A program made the translations under genes and the position numbers. The notes beneath the pieces are model-generated. The model worked only from the letters and a program-made list of their open reading frames with translations. It did not search any database and was not told the origin of the DNA. A stretch of 35,868 nt of DNA from Myxococcaceae bacterium (lineage in GTDB: Bacteria; Myxococcota; Myxococcia; Myxococcales; Myxococcaceae), in the NCBI GenBank assembly GCA_020247085.1, contig JADCJJ010000064.1, positions 1 to 35,868 on the forward strand. Direction: 5' to 3'. Of the stretch, positions 17,103 to 24,770 are shown one piece after another (position 1 is the stretch's first letter; the number at the start of each line of letters is the position of its first letter).

Positions 17103-18167
17103 ATGACGGGGTCCTTCCGCTTCGCCTGGCTCGTGCTGCTCGCGTCTTTCGCGACGTTCATGACGGTGAGCGGCGCCTTCCTTCAACTCAACGGGGTGGC
17201 GAGCGTCGTGGGGGGCCTGGTGGCGCTGGGCGGCACGACGCTGGTCGCCCTGGCCACGAGCGGGCGCGAGTGGCGCAGCGCCACCGGGCTGTTGACGTTC
17301 CGCCCGGGCGACGTGGCGCTGGGCGTGGTGCTGGGCGTCACCAACGCCCTGTCGCTGAGCGCCTGGCTCGGCGCGCTGTCGACGGCGGTCTTCCCGAAGG
17401 TCCTGGTCGAGCTCTTCGACACCGGCGCGATGCTGAAGCAGATGGTGACAAACCCGCTCGAGCGGGCGGCGATGGTGCTGGCGGTGGCGGTGCTGGCGCC
17501 GCTGGCCGAGGAGCTGCTGTTCCGCGGCGTGCTGGTGCGCGGCCTCGTCGAGCGGTTGAGCCCCCTCGCCACCGCCGTCGTCAGCGGCTTCATCTTCAGC
17601 GCCTACCACCTGGACCCGGTGGGGTTCCTCCCCCGCTTCGCCATCGGCATCATGTTGGCGCTCCTGGTGCTGAAGAGCGGCTCGCTCTGGCCGGCCATCG
17701 CCGCGCACGCCGCGAACAACGCGCTGGCGCTGGGCACGCTCGAGGCCGGCCTCGAGGACTCCGACCTGCCGGTGTGGGTCGGCCTGGCGAGCCTCGTCGT
17801 GCTGCTCGCCACGGGCGCCTGGCTCAAGACGCGCCCGACGGTCGAGGGGCCCACGCCCCTGCCCCGCGCGCCGCACCCGTTCCTCCGCGCGGTGGCGCCC
17901 TGGGGCGGGTCGCTCGTCGCGAGCGCGCTGCTCCTGGCGACGCTCGACGCCCGCGGCGGCCAGCTCACCCGCATCGACCTCACCGCGCCGCTGGTGGGGC
18001 GCAGTGACGACGCCGAGCTCACGGCGCTGCTGGAACTGCGCGCCCAGGCTCGCCGCGGCGAGCTGAGCTGCGAGGCGTACGGCGAGCGGCGCCGGGCCGT
18101 GAGCCACGCTCGCCTCCAGGCGCTGCTGCGCACGTGGCTCTCTGCCTTCCGCCGTCGCGACGGGTAG
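17103..18167 (+). CDS. CPBP-family (CAAX-type) intramembrane metalloprotease
   Basis: The 354-residue polytopic protein has the ABI/CPBP (PF02517) motifs: EELLFRG with the catalytic glutamates, FSAYHLDP giving the F-x3-H motif, and HAANN near the end of the core. In bacteria such enzymes act as membrane proteases in bacteriocin immunity, peptide maturation or envelope processing; the substrate here is unknown. About 120 residues follow the core, with one more TM segment and a basic C-terminus (RLQALLRTWLSAFRRRDG). It begins 50 nt after the HTTM gene on the same strand, so both may be co-transcribed. Confidence 0.88.
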   Translation: MTGSFRFAWLVLLASFATFMTVSGAFLQLNGVASVVGGLVALGGTTLVALATSGREWRSATGLLTFRPGDVALGVVLGVTNALSLSAWLGALSTAVFPKVLVELFDTGAMLKQMVTNPLERAAMVLAVAVLAPLAEELLFRGVLVRGLVERLSPLATAVVSGFIFSAYHLDPVGFLPRFAIGIMLALLVLKSGSLWPAIAAHAANNALALGTLEAGLEDSDLPVWVGLASLVVLLATGAWLKTRPTVEGPTPLPRAPHPFLRAVAPWGGSLVASALLLATLDARGGQLTRIDLTAPLVGRSDDAELTALLELRAQARRGELSCEAYGERRRAVSHARLQALLRTWLSAFRRRDG

Positions 18168-18358
18168 TCCTGCAGCGCGGCGCCGCACCTGCGTCGCGTG
18201 CACCACGTCACGCGCCCTTGCGCCTCACCCGTCGTCGCCGCTGCGCTCCCGCGGGCCCACCGCGCCGGCGCCATCCATCCCTCGGACCGAAGATGAACAT
18301 CGAATCAATCAGGGGCCGGCGCCCTGCGCCCCGGGGCGGCGTGTGGTGTCTTTCGCGC

Positions 18359-19456
18359 ATGCCGACGAGAGTCTCGACGCCCGCCCCCCGCACCCAGACA
18401 CAGCCGACGCAGCCGCCCTCCTCGGGCGGAGCCAGCATCGACGTGAAGCCCGGCGATTCCCTCAGCAAGCTCGCCCGACGCCACGGCGTCACCATGGACG
18501 CGCTCGTGCAGGCGAACGTCGGCCGCTACCCCGGCCTGGCGACCAACCGGAACGCGCTGGCCGTCGGGTGGGTGCTCACGCTGCCGGCGCGCACCCCGGC
18601 GGGCGACACCACGCCGGCGGGCCCGCAGGGCTGGAGCGGGCAGCAGAGCAGCCGGCCCTCGTCCGCCACGACCACGCAGCAGGCGCCGGAGCCGCAGCGG
18701 GTCCGCGGCGAGGGCGCACGGCTGGCGGCCGGCGGCGTGCAGTCGCTGGAGCGTCAGATGCGCGCCCACCACGACGCCCTCGAGCGCACGGGCGTGGGCC
18801 TGTACTACGGAGACAAGTCCGGCTTCGCGAAGCTCGACCGTGCAGGCCAGCGGCAGTGGCTGCAGGACAACGTGAAGCCAGACCAGACGCCTCCGACGGG
18901 CCTCAAGGAGTCGAGTTGCATCGGTTGGGCCCTCGAGCACGTGGGCGCTGCCTACGCGGCCGCGGGCAAGGCCGACCGCTGGCGCGAAATCTACGCCACC
19001 GTCACCCGCAACGGCGCGAAGGGCACCGACCTGGCGAAGGAGCTCCAGAAGGACGGCTGGAAGGCCATCTACTGGAACCCGGACGCGAAGAAGCCCGCGG
19101 ACGGCGACAGCGAGCACTCGTTCTCGGCGGCGCAGGTGCGGCGCGGCAATGGGTACTACGGCATCAAGGTGGACGACTCGGTGGTGAACTTCCGGCCGAC
19201 GGAGGGCGGCGGCACCGCGCAGGACATGAGCGGCATCGAGCGGCTGAAAGAGGTGCCGTTCTGGTTCGGCCTGGCGCGCGGCGGGAAGCACACCTTCGTC
19301 GGGCGCGGGAACCAGCTCAACGAGTTCCACTGGACGGAGCAGCCCACCTCGTCGCGCCCCTTCAGCGAGAAGCCGCTCGAGACGTACTCGTGGTTGTCGG
19401 GGCTCATCATGGTGCCCCCCGGCACCTGGCCCACGGGCGACGTCAGCGCACGCTGA
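18359..19456 (+). CDS. LysM protein with Cys-His putative hydrolase domain
   Basis: Starting at ATG 18359 the 365-residue protein has a Thr/Pro/Gln-rich N-terminus without a signal peptide, a LysM domain at about 27-76 (VKPGDSLSKLARRHGVTMDALVQAN), a low-complexity linker to about 120, and a conserved-looking C-terminal domain. That domain contains SSCIGWALEHV (C187) and, 124 residues later, GGKHTFVGRGNQLNEFHW (H311). A Cys followed by a GG-x-H segment recalls NlpC/P60-like or papain-like peptidoglycan or amide hydrolases, but I cannot assign the family. LysM binds GlcNAc polymers such as peptidoglycan. Lack of a signal peptide suggests specialised export or release by lysis. An upstream ATG at 18293 is possible; neither start has a clear ribosome binding site. 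Confidence 0.78.
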   Translation: MPTRVSTPAPRTQTQPTQPPSSGGASIDVKPGDSLSKLARRHGVTMDALVQANVGRYPGLATNRNALAVGWVLTLPARTPAGDTTPAGPQGWSGQQSSRPSSATTTQQAPEPQRVRGEGARLAAGGVQSLERQMRAHHDALERTGVGLYYGDKSGFAKLDRAGQRQWLQDNVKPDQTPPTGLKESSCIGWALEHVGAAYAAAGKADRWREIYATVTRNGAKGTDLAKELQKDGWKAIYWNPDAKKPADGDSEHSFSAAQVRRGNGYYGIKVDDSVVNFRPTEGGGTAQDMSGIERLKEVPFWFGLARGGKHTFVGRGNQLNEFHWTEQPTSSRPFSEKPLETYSWLSGLIMVPPGTWPTGDVSAR

Positions 19457-19634
19457 ACACAGCCTGCTCGGCACGCTCCGGCGGCCGTCGGTGACGGCGT
19501 CGGTCAGCCATGGACGAGCGGGCCCCGCGAACAGGGCTCACGCGCCTGGCCCTTCGTGTCGAGCGGACAGCGGCTGGCGCGGGGAGTGACCTCGTGCGGG
19601 CCCTCGGGCGACGACGGCCCGCAGGTCGCCTCGC

Positions 19635-20069
19635 TCAGCCCGCGCGCTTGCGGCGCTTCTTCAAGGCCGCCCGCGCCCGGCGTCGCGGCGCTGCCGGGGC
19701 CTTCTCGGTGCCGTCGAACAGGCGAATGGCGCGCGCCACCGCAGCCGCCCGGTCCCCCTTCACGAGGTAGCGCCGAATCGTCCACGACAGGCCTGGCATC
19801 GGGTCCTCCTCTTTCTCCACCACGTCATCGGCGACCACGGAGACGGGCTCGAGGGCGAACAGGAAGAGGTCCAACATGGAGACGTCTTCAATCGTCTCGT
19901 CATGGAAGTCGGCGTACCCGCACCAACGCTTCTTCATGGCCTGGGCCAGCGGTCCGGCGCGCACCTCTTGGTCCCACAGGTCGACCTCGAGCAGCAGGTG
20001 AGCGCAGCTGCCCGTCGCGTCCTCGCAGAACGTGCACGCAGGGCCGAACCGGGGTCTCGACAGGGTCAT
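19635..20069 (-). CDS. Small protein with Cys-x2-Cys-x6-Cys-x-His motif, unknown
   Basis: The 144-residue reading frame has balanced composition unlike the antisense shadows around it. Near the N-terminus it has CTFCEDATGSCAHLL, a possible metal-binding knuckle, then an acidic middle (DFHDETIEDVSMLDLFLFALEP, VVEKEEDPMPGLS) and a strongly basic C-terminal tail (PRRRARAALKKRRKR). The tail could bind nucleic acid. No family is recognised. Start ATG 20069 has no convincing ribosome binding site. It is divergent from the epimerase gene, with about 270 nt between the starts. Confidence 0.62.
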   Translation of the reverse strand: MTLSRPRFGPACTFCEDATGSCAHLLLEVDLWDQEVRAGPLAQAMKKRWCGYADFHDETIEDVSMLDLFLFALEPVSVVADDVVEKEEDPMPGLSWTIRRYLVKGDRAAAVARAIRLFDGTEKAPAAPRRRARAALKKRRKRAG

Positions 20070-20337
20070 GCGCGCGAGCGTTCGCCGAAGCGCTGACAGG
20101 CGAGGTCAGCCCGGGCGCCCCCTGGCACGAGTGATGGCGCAAGCGCTGCGACCCGGCCCCGCCGGCGTGATGGCCCGGGCGCAAAACGTGCGGAGACACG
20201 GTGGCCCGGGGAGCGCCAGCGGCCACGCGTCAACGGCGGGCGCCCTCAGGCGCCGAGGGAAAGGACCCGGCCGGAGAGGCCGGTCGCACGCGGCTTGCAC
20301 ACCGTGTCCGTCGACTCGAAGCGAAGGAGCCCCTCGG

Positions 20338-21318
20338 ATGAGACATGTCGTGCTCGGCGCAGGACCCGTCGGCCGGAGCGCCGCCTCGGCGTTGGCGGGC
20401 TGTCAGCAGGACGTCGTCATCGTGAGCCGCGCGGCCCCGCCCGGCCTGCCGCGCACGGTGCGCCACGTCGCGGCCGACGTGCTCGATGGGCCGGCGCTCG
20501 AGCGCGCCTGCGAGGGCGCCGACGTCGTCTATCAGTGTCTCAACGCGCCGTACCACCTGTGGCCGGAGCGCTTCCCCCCGCTGCAGGAGGCCGCCGTGCG
20601 CGCCGCGCGCGCGGTGAAGGCCCGCTACGTCAGCTTCGAGAACGTCTACGCCTATGGCCTGCCTGGAGCGGCGCCGTTCTCCGAGGGCCAGCCTGCCGCG
20701 CCGTGCTCCGGGAAGGGGCGCGTGCGCGCGGCGATGAGTGAGGCGCTCGCCCGGCTGTACGCCCAGGGGGTGCTCGAGGTCACGTTCGTCCGGGCGAGCG
20801 ACCTGTTCGGGCCCGGCATGCGCGCCTCGGCGATGGGCGACGAGTTCATCGGGCGGGCCGTCGCCGGAAAGGGCGCGCGCGGGTTCGGCGACCTCGATGC
20901 GCCCCACACGTGGACGTACACGCGCGACGCCGGCGCCACGCTGGCCGCGGCGGGGTTGAGCACCTCGTGGGGCCACGTCTGGCACGTCCCGTCGGACCGA
21001 CCTCGTTCGCAGCGCGAAGTCGCCGCCGAGCTCTCCCGCCTGCTGGCGCACGCCGTGCCGCTCTCGTCGACGCCGCCCTTCGTGCTGGGCCTGCTCGGGC
21101 TCTTCCGCCCCGAGGTGAAGGCGCTCGTCGAGATGGCCTACGAGTTCGACCGGCCCTTCGTCGTCGGAGACGAGAAGACGCGCGCGGCGCTGGGCCTCGC
21201 GTCGACGCCCTTCGCGGACGCGCTCGAAGCGACGGTGCGGTGGTTCCGCGGCGCCGCCACCACCCAGTCGGTCCAGCGCGCCCCCCGCGAAGGCGCGGTG
21301 AGCCGGCAGACGCAGTGA
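20338..21318 (+). CDS. NAD(P)-dependent epimerase/dehydratase-like SDR protein
   Basis: The 326-residue protein is an extended short-chain dehydrogenase/reductase-like protein. The N-terminal Rossmann motif is VLGAGPVGRS, followed by DVLDGPALERACEGADVVYQ and VRASDLFGPGM, all usual for NAD-dependent epimerases. The usual catalytic Y-x3-K is not seen; the matching place reads SGKGRVRAAMSEA. It may be catalytically altered or act as an atypical reductase. ATG 20338 has AAGGAG 8 nt upstream. The likely substrate (a nucleotide sugar or steroid-like compound) cannot be told from sequence or neighbours. Confidence 0.85.
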   Translation: MRHVVLGAGPVGRSAASALAGCQQDVVIVSRAAPPGLPRTVRHVAADVLDGPALERACEGADVVYQCLNAPYHLWPERFPPLQEAAVRAARAVKARYVSFENVYAYGLPGAAPFSEGQPAAPCSGKGRVRAAMSEALARLYAQGVLEVTFVRASDLFGPGMRASAMGDEFIGRAVAGKGARGFGDLDAPHTWTYTRDAGATLAAAGLSTSWGHVWHVPSDRPRSQREVAAELSRLLAHAVPLSSTPPFVLGLLGLFRPEVKALVEMAYEFDRPFVVGDEKTRAALGLASTPFADALEATVRWFRGAATTQSVQRAPREGAVSRQTQ

Positions 21319-21368
21319 CGGGACGCCAACCGCGCGGGCGGTGACGCCGTCGCTGGCGCCGCCCTCCG

Positions 21369-22330
21369 ATGATGGGCTCGGACGGCCGGGGTGCAGCAGA
21401 GGCGTCGGTGGTGCGGCAGGGCTGGCTGCAGGTGTGCGAGCCGGTGCCGGCGCGGGTGCGGCGCAAGGTGTCGGCCTTCCTTCGCTGCGGGGACGTGCGG
21501 CCGGGCTTCGTCGAGGTGTCCTGCGACGAGTGCCACCAGTCCGACGAGGTGGCGTCCCGGCGCATGAGGAGCGGCTTCTGCCCCTCGTTCTCCAACCGTC
21601 GGGCGGTGGAGTCGGGTGAGAGGTTGGTGGCCCTCCTGCCGCGCGTCCGCCTCCGGCAGTGGACCGTCAGCGGCCCCGTCTGGCTGCGCTTCGCCGTGGT
21701 GAAGCGCCCGACGCTGCTGCAGGCGCTGGAGGCCAGGATGGTGCGCGCCACCTGACGCTGGCAGCGGCGGGGAGCACACAGGCTGGGCGCCCATGGCCCG
21801 CCTCGCGGCGACGCCGTCGTCTTCACGAGAGTGGCTCGGCTCGATGCTTCAACCGACGCCGCACCTCCACGCGCTGCTCTCTTCAGGCGCTGTGGGCGCA
21901 AGACGGCAAGGCGATGGACTTCCCCGCACCCGACGACGCCATCCTCCGGCGCGTCTTGCGCCAGGCCCGCAAGCACTTCACCGCCGAAGACGTCACGTGG
22001 CCTGCGGACGAGGACGAGGCGCTCCAGCGCGCATCCCTCCAGCGCCCGGTGCCGCTGGACTCGCCAACGCGTCCACGCCGGCAGCGCGTCGCCCTGGCCG
22101 TGGGCTTCTCCCTTCCCGCCGACGCCGCCGTCCGTGGCAACGACAGGGCGACTTCGAGCGCCTGGCCCGGTCGCCCTGGTGGCCTACCGCCCCTTCCCCA
22201 CCGCACACCCGCGCTCGCCACGCCTGGGCCCTCGCCTGCCTCCGAGGCCACGGCCCCCTCCCGGAGCCCGTCACCGGCGCGCCTGCAGGACGTCCCCTTC
22301 TCAGCCAGTCCTTCGCCGCCTCTTGACCCT
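21369..22330 (+). mobile_element. Degenerate IS91-type (Y2) transposase
   Basis: Successive plus-strand frames carry pieces of an IS91-family transposase. The frame from 21369 has RCGDVRPGFVEVSCDEC and GFCPSFSNRR, matching the zinc-binding region (PF14319), where the usual GFCPSC cysteine is now F, and RLRQWTVSGP, matching the conserved VRQWVLSLP. After a stop at 21755 another frame gives LQPTPHLHALLSSG (21850-21890), the H-x-H motif of the Rep-like catalytic domain (PF04986). A third gives DFPAPDDAILRRVLRQARKHF and a fourth FERLARS. At least three frame changes and a stop show the gene is dead. I found no clear IS91 ends or ori/ter signals. It lies just upstream of the peptide-maturase block. 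Confidence 0.72.
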
Positions 22331-22399
22331 CGGCTCCGTTTCTTGCCCTGAATCACTCGGCGTTCGCGTTCCGGGGCGGGGGCTGGAGCGGCCCACCCG

Positions 22400-22667
22400 G
22401 TGCGTGGACGCCCGAGGGGCCGCAGCACCGACTCCGGCCCGGCGAAGGGCGGCGCGGCGTCGGACACCCACATCGTGCGCCGCAGCGTCCGCCGGAGGTG
22501 GCGCCAGGCCGTGTCCTCGTCGGTGACGTCAATGAAGCCCTCGACACCGCGCACGTCGAGCCGCACGTCGCGGTACGCCTCGCTGGAGCGGTTCCTGCCG
22601 TGCCGCGGAACACTGCCGATTGCACCGACACGTGGACGCGGGAGTCGCTCTTCCAGGCCACCGCCAC
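22400..22667 (-). pseudogene. Frameshifted, probably truncated gene fragment
   Basis: On the minus strand a GTG (22667 or 22661, the latter with GGGAGG 7 nt upstream) opens AVAWKSDSRVHVSVQSAVFRG. A one-base shift near 22600 then continues as NRSSEAYRDVRLDVRGVEGF, IDVTDEDTAWRHLRRTLRRT and MWVSDAAPPFAGPES. Composition and codon third positions are coding-like in both halves. Towards 22400 the sequence dissolves into the IS91-like remnant, which may have removed the 3' end. Family unknown. It is divergent from the precursor gene at 22742 and shares its 75-nt upstream region. Confidence 0.5.
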
Positions 22668-22675
22668 GCCTCCCG

Positions 22676-22706
22676 TTGCACACCGCGCCGCGCCGCGGTG
22701 TATCCT
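22676..22706 (+). promoter_or_regulatory. Candidate promoter with embedded operator, upstream of the repeat-core precursor
   Basis: TTGCAC at 22676-22681 and TATCCT at 22701-22706 resemble sigma-70-type -35 and -10 boxes with a 19-nt spacer, slightly long. The spacer is filled by a perfect 8-bp inverted repeat, ACACCGCG-N6-CGCGGTGT at 22680-22701, whose outer bases touch both boxes. A repressor bound there would block polymerase, and the long spacer is typical of promoters that need a DNA-distorting activator. The same symmetry could also form a hairpin. Functional use is inference; chance symmetry in GC-rich DNA is possible. Confidence 0.4.
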
Positions 22707-22741
22707 TGCTGTTTCACAGCCGCCTCCTCAAAGGAACCACC

Positions 22742-23359
22742 ATGCCGCGCATCGGGAAACCCGCTCCGAAGACGACGAGCCGCTCGTCTTCGCCGAAGGC
22801 CACGACGAAGGCCTCGACGGCGAAGGCCTCCACGAAGGCCTCGGGCACGAAGGCGTCCGACAAGGTCGAGTTCCCGCGCGCCAACTGGAAGGATCCGGTC
22901 AAGTTGAACGACACGATCAACCGCGCCAAGGACCGCCTGGGCCTCAGCGACCACCCGCGCGGTCGCTACACGAAGCCAGAAGGGGGGGCGCCGCGTCCGC
23001 CAGTGGTGGCGCGCTACGGAGTCATCCGCCCGCCCGTCGATGGTGGGAACAAGCCGCCAAAGCCGCCAGTGGTCGCTCGCTACGGCGTCATTCGCCCGCC
23101 CGTCGATGGTGGAACCAAGCCGCCAAAGCCGCCAGTGGTCGCACGTTACGGGGTCATTCGCCCGCCCGTCATCGACGACGGCTCCACCCCGCCGCGCCCG
23201 CCGGTGGTCGCCCGCTACGGCGTCATCCGCCCGCCCGTCGACACCGATCCGCCGCGTCCCCCCGTGGTCGCCCGCTACGGCGTCATTCGCCCCCGCCCTG
23301 GCATCGAGACCAGGCCCCGGCCCAGCGCGGGCCGCGCGCGTCGTGGCTCCGTCGAGTAA
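22742..23359 (+). CDS. Putative multi-core RiPP precursor with five PPVVARYGVIRP units
   Basis: The 205-residue protein starts at ATG 22742, with AAAGGA at 22730-22735 (6-nt spacing). Residues 1-40 are Lys/Ala/Ser/Thr-rich with KAS/TKAS repeats, 42-70 form a more ordered stretch (VEFPRANWKDPVKLNDTINR) that could be a recognition leader, and from 86 on five identical units PPVVARYGVIRP occur at 86-97, 108-119, 130-141, 153-164 and 173-184. Linkers such as PVDGGNKPPK differ in length. The C-terminus is Arg-rich. There is no signal peptide. A radical SAM/SPASM gene begins 24 nt after the stop. Identical repeated cores plus such an enzyme are the mark of multi-core RiPP precursors; the likely modified residues are in R-Y-G-V-I-R. 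The alternative is a structural repeat protein that is modified but not cleaved. Confidence 0.82.
   Translation: MPRIGKPAPKTTSRSSSPKATTKASTAKASTKASGTKASDKVEFPRANWKDPVKLNDTINRAKDRLGLSDHPRGRYTKPEGGAPRPPVVARYGVIRPPVDGGNKPPKPPVVARYGVIRPPVDGGTKPPKPPVVARYGVIRPPVIDDGSTPPRPPVVARYGVIRPPVDTDPPRPPVVARYGVIRPRPGIETRPRPSAGRARRGSVE
22997..23293 (+). repeat. Five imperfect direct repeats encoding the PPVVARYGVIRP core
   Basis: Units lie at 22997-23032, 23063-23098, 23129-23164, 23198-23233 and 23258-23293. Tyr-to-Tyr spacings are 22, 22, 23 and 20 residues. At DNA level the Ala codon is GCG, GCT, GCA, GCC and GCC in order, Gly is GGA, GGC, GGG, GGC and GGC, and eight of twelve codons vary, yet no amino acid changes. 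The linkers do change amino acids and length. Confidence 0.95.
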
Positions 23360-23383
23360 CCCGCTGCGCCCCGTCACCCGCGC

Positions 23384-24733
23384 ATGACGAAGGTCGAGAA
23401 GCCGCGAACGCCCCGCCGGCGTGCGGCGGCTGGTGCGAAGTCAGGGCCATCGACACCCGAGAAACCCGCGTTCGCATATGCCGAGCGCCTCAAGGACTAC
23501 CGGCGCACGGCGTACGCGGTCTGGGAGATCACCCTCAAGTGCAACCTCGGCTGCACGCACTGCGGCTCGCGTGCTGGTGACAAGCGCGAAGACGAGCTGT
23601 CGACCGCCGAGGCGCTCGACCTCGTCCAGCAGCTCGCCGACGCCGGCATCACCGAGGTGTCCCTCATCGGCGGAGAAGCCTTCCTTCGCCCAGACTGGCT
23701 CGAGATCACCCGCGCCATCGCCGACGCGGGCATGATCCCCACCATGGTGACGGGCGGCTATGGCATCAGCCTCGCCACGGCCCAGAAGATGCGCGACGCC
23801 GGCATGGCGCAGGTGTCGATCTCGCTCGACGGCCTCGAGAAGACACACGACACGCTGCGGGGGAAGCCGGGCTCGTTCTTTCAGGCGCTCCAGACGGCCA
23901 GGAACTTCCGCACCGCAGGCCTCGAGTTCGGGTGCAACTCGCAGATCAACCGGCGCTCTGCGCCCGAGCTGCCCCGCCTCTACGAGGTGATCCGCGACGC
24001 CGGCGCCAACGGCTGGCAGTTCTCGCTCACCGTGCCCATGGGCAACGCGGCAGACCGGCCGGAGCTCCTCATTCAGCCCGTCGAGCTGCTCGAGCTGTTC
24101 CCGGTGCTGGCGCGCGTCACCTGGCGTGCCAACCGCGAGGGCGTGCGCGTCATTCCAGGCAACGACATCGGCTTCTTCGGGCCGTACGAAGAGATCTTGC
24201 GCGAGGAGCAGTTTCGCCTTGGCGCCTTCTGGCAGGGCTGTCAGGCAGGCCTGGGGTCGCTGGGCATCGAGGCCGACGGGAAGATCAAGGGTTGCCCGTC
24301 GCTCCCCTCTGACAGCTACGTCGGCGGCAACGTGCGCGACCTGCCGCTCCAGGAGATCCTCAAGGCGAAGGAGCTCACCTTCAACCTCGAGGTCGGCGGC
24401 ACCACCGAGGGCACCAGGCCGTTGTGGGGCTTCTGCAAGACGTGCGACTACGCCGACCTCTGCCGCGGCGGCTGCACGTGGACCGCCCACGTCTTCTTCG
24501 ACAAGCCCGGCAACAACCCCCATTGCCACCACCGCGCCCTCACCATGCAGTCCCGCGGTCTGCGCGAGCGCGTCGAGCTGAGAGAGAAGGCCTCGGGCCT
24601 GCCCTTCGACAACGGCGTGTACGAGCTCAAGGTCGAGCCCCTCGACGCGCCGTGGCCTCAGAACGATCCGCTCCGCTTCACCGCCGACAAGGTGGTCTGG
24701 CCCGACAGCTGGAGCGCGTGGCCGACGTTCTGA
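23384..24733 (+). CDS. Radical SAM/SPASM peptide maturase-like enzyme 2
   Basis: The 449-residue protein has a Lys/Arg/Pro-rich N-terminal extension of about 40 residues, then the radical SAM core with C53, C57 and C60 in KCNLGCTHCGSR, LIGGEAF and SISLDGLE. The SPASM part has GCQAGLGSLGIEADGKIKG, CPSLPSDSYVGG, FCKTCDYADLCRGGC and NPHCHHRA, enough cysteines for two auxiliary clusters. Such enzymes form C-C, C-O or C-N links or epimerise residues in ribosomal peptides. It follows the five-core precursor by 24 nt and precedes a small gene by 37 nt, so the three look like an operon. It has no obvious N-terminal PqqD-like recognition domain. Start ATG 23384 lacks a strong ribosome binding site, which fits coupling to the upstream gene. 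It is a full-length paralogue of the enzyme at 11363-12595. Confidence 0.92.
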   Translation: MTKVEKPRTPRRRAAAGAKSGPSTPEKPAFAYAERLKDYRRTAYAVWEITLKCNLGCTHCGSRAGDKREDELSTAEALDLVQQLADAGITEVSLIGGEAFLRPDWLEITRAIADAGMIPTMVTGGYGISLATAQKMRDAGMAQVSISLDGLEKTHDTLRGKPGSFFQALQTARNFRTAGLEFGCNSQINRRSAPELPRLYEVIRDAGANGWQFSLTVPMGNAADRPELLIQPVELLELFPVLARVTWRANREGVRVIPGNDIGFFGPYEEILREEQFRLGAFWQGCQAGLGSLGIEADGKIKGCPSLPSDSYVGGNVRDLPLQEILKAKELTFNLEVGGTTEGTRPLWGFCKTCDYADLCRGGCTWTAHVFFDKPGNNPHCHHRALTMQSRGLRERVELREKASGLPFDNGVYELKVEPLDAPWPQNDPLRFTADKVVWPDSWSAWPTF

Positions 24734-24770
24734 CACACCACCGCAGCACCAACGCCCGGAGGGGATCGCC

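Noticed and set aside
22997-23293. CRISPR-like look of the regularly spaced repeats
   Set aside because: The repeats vary at synonymous sites, are in frame within a protein, and have coding linkers instead of unique spacers.
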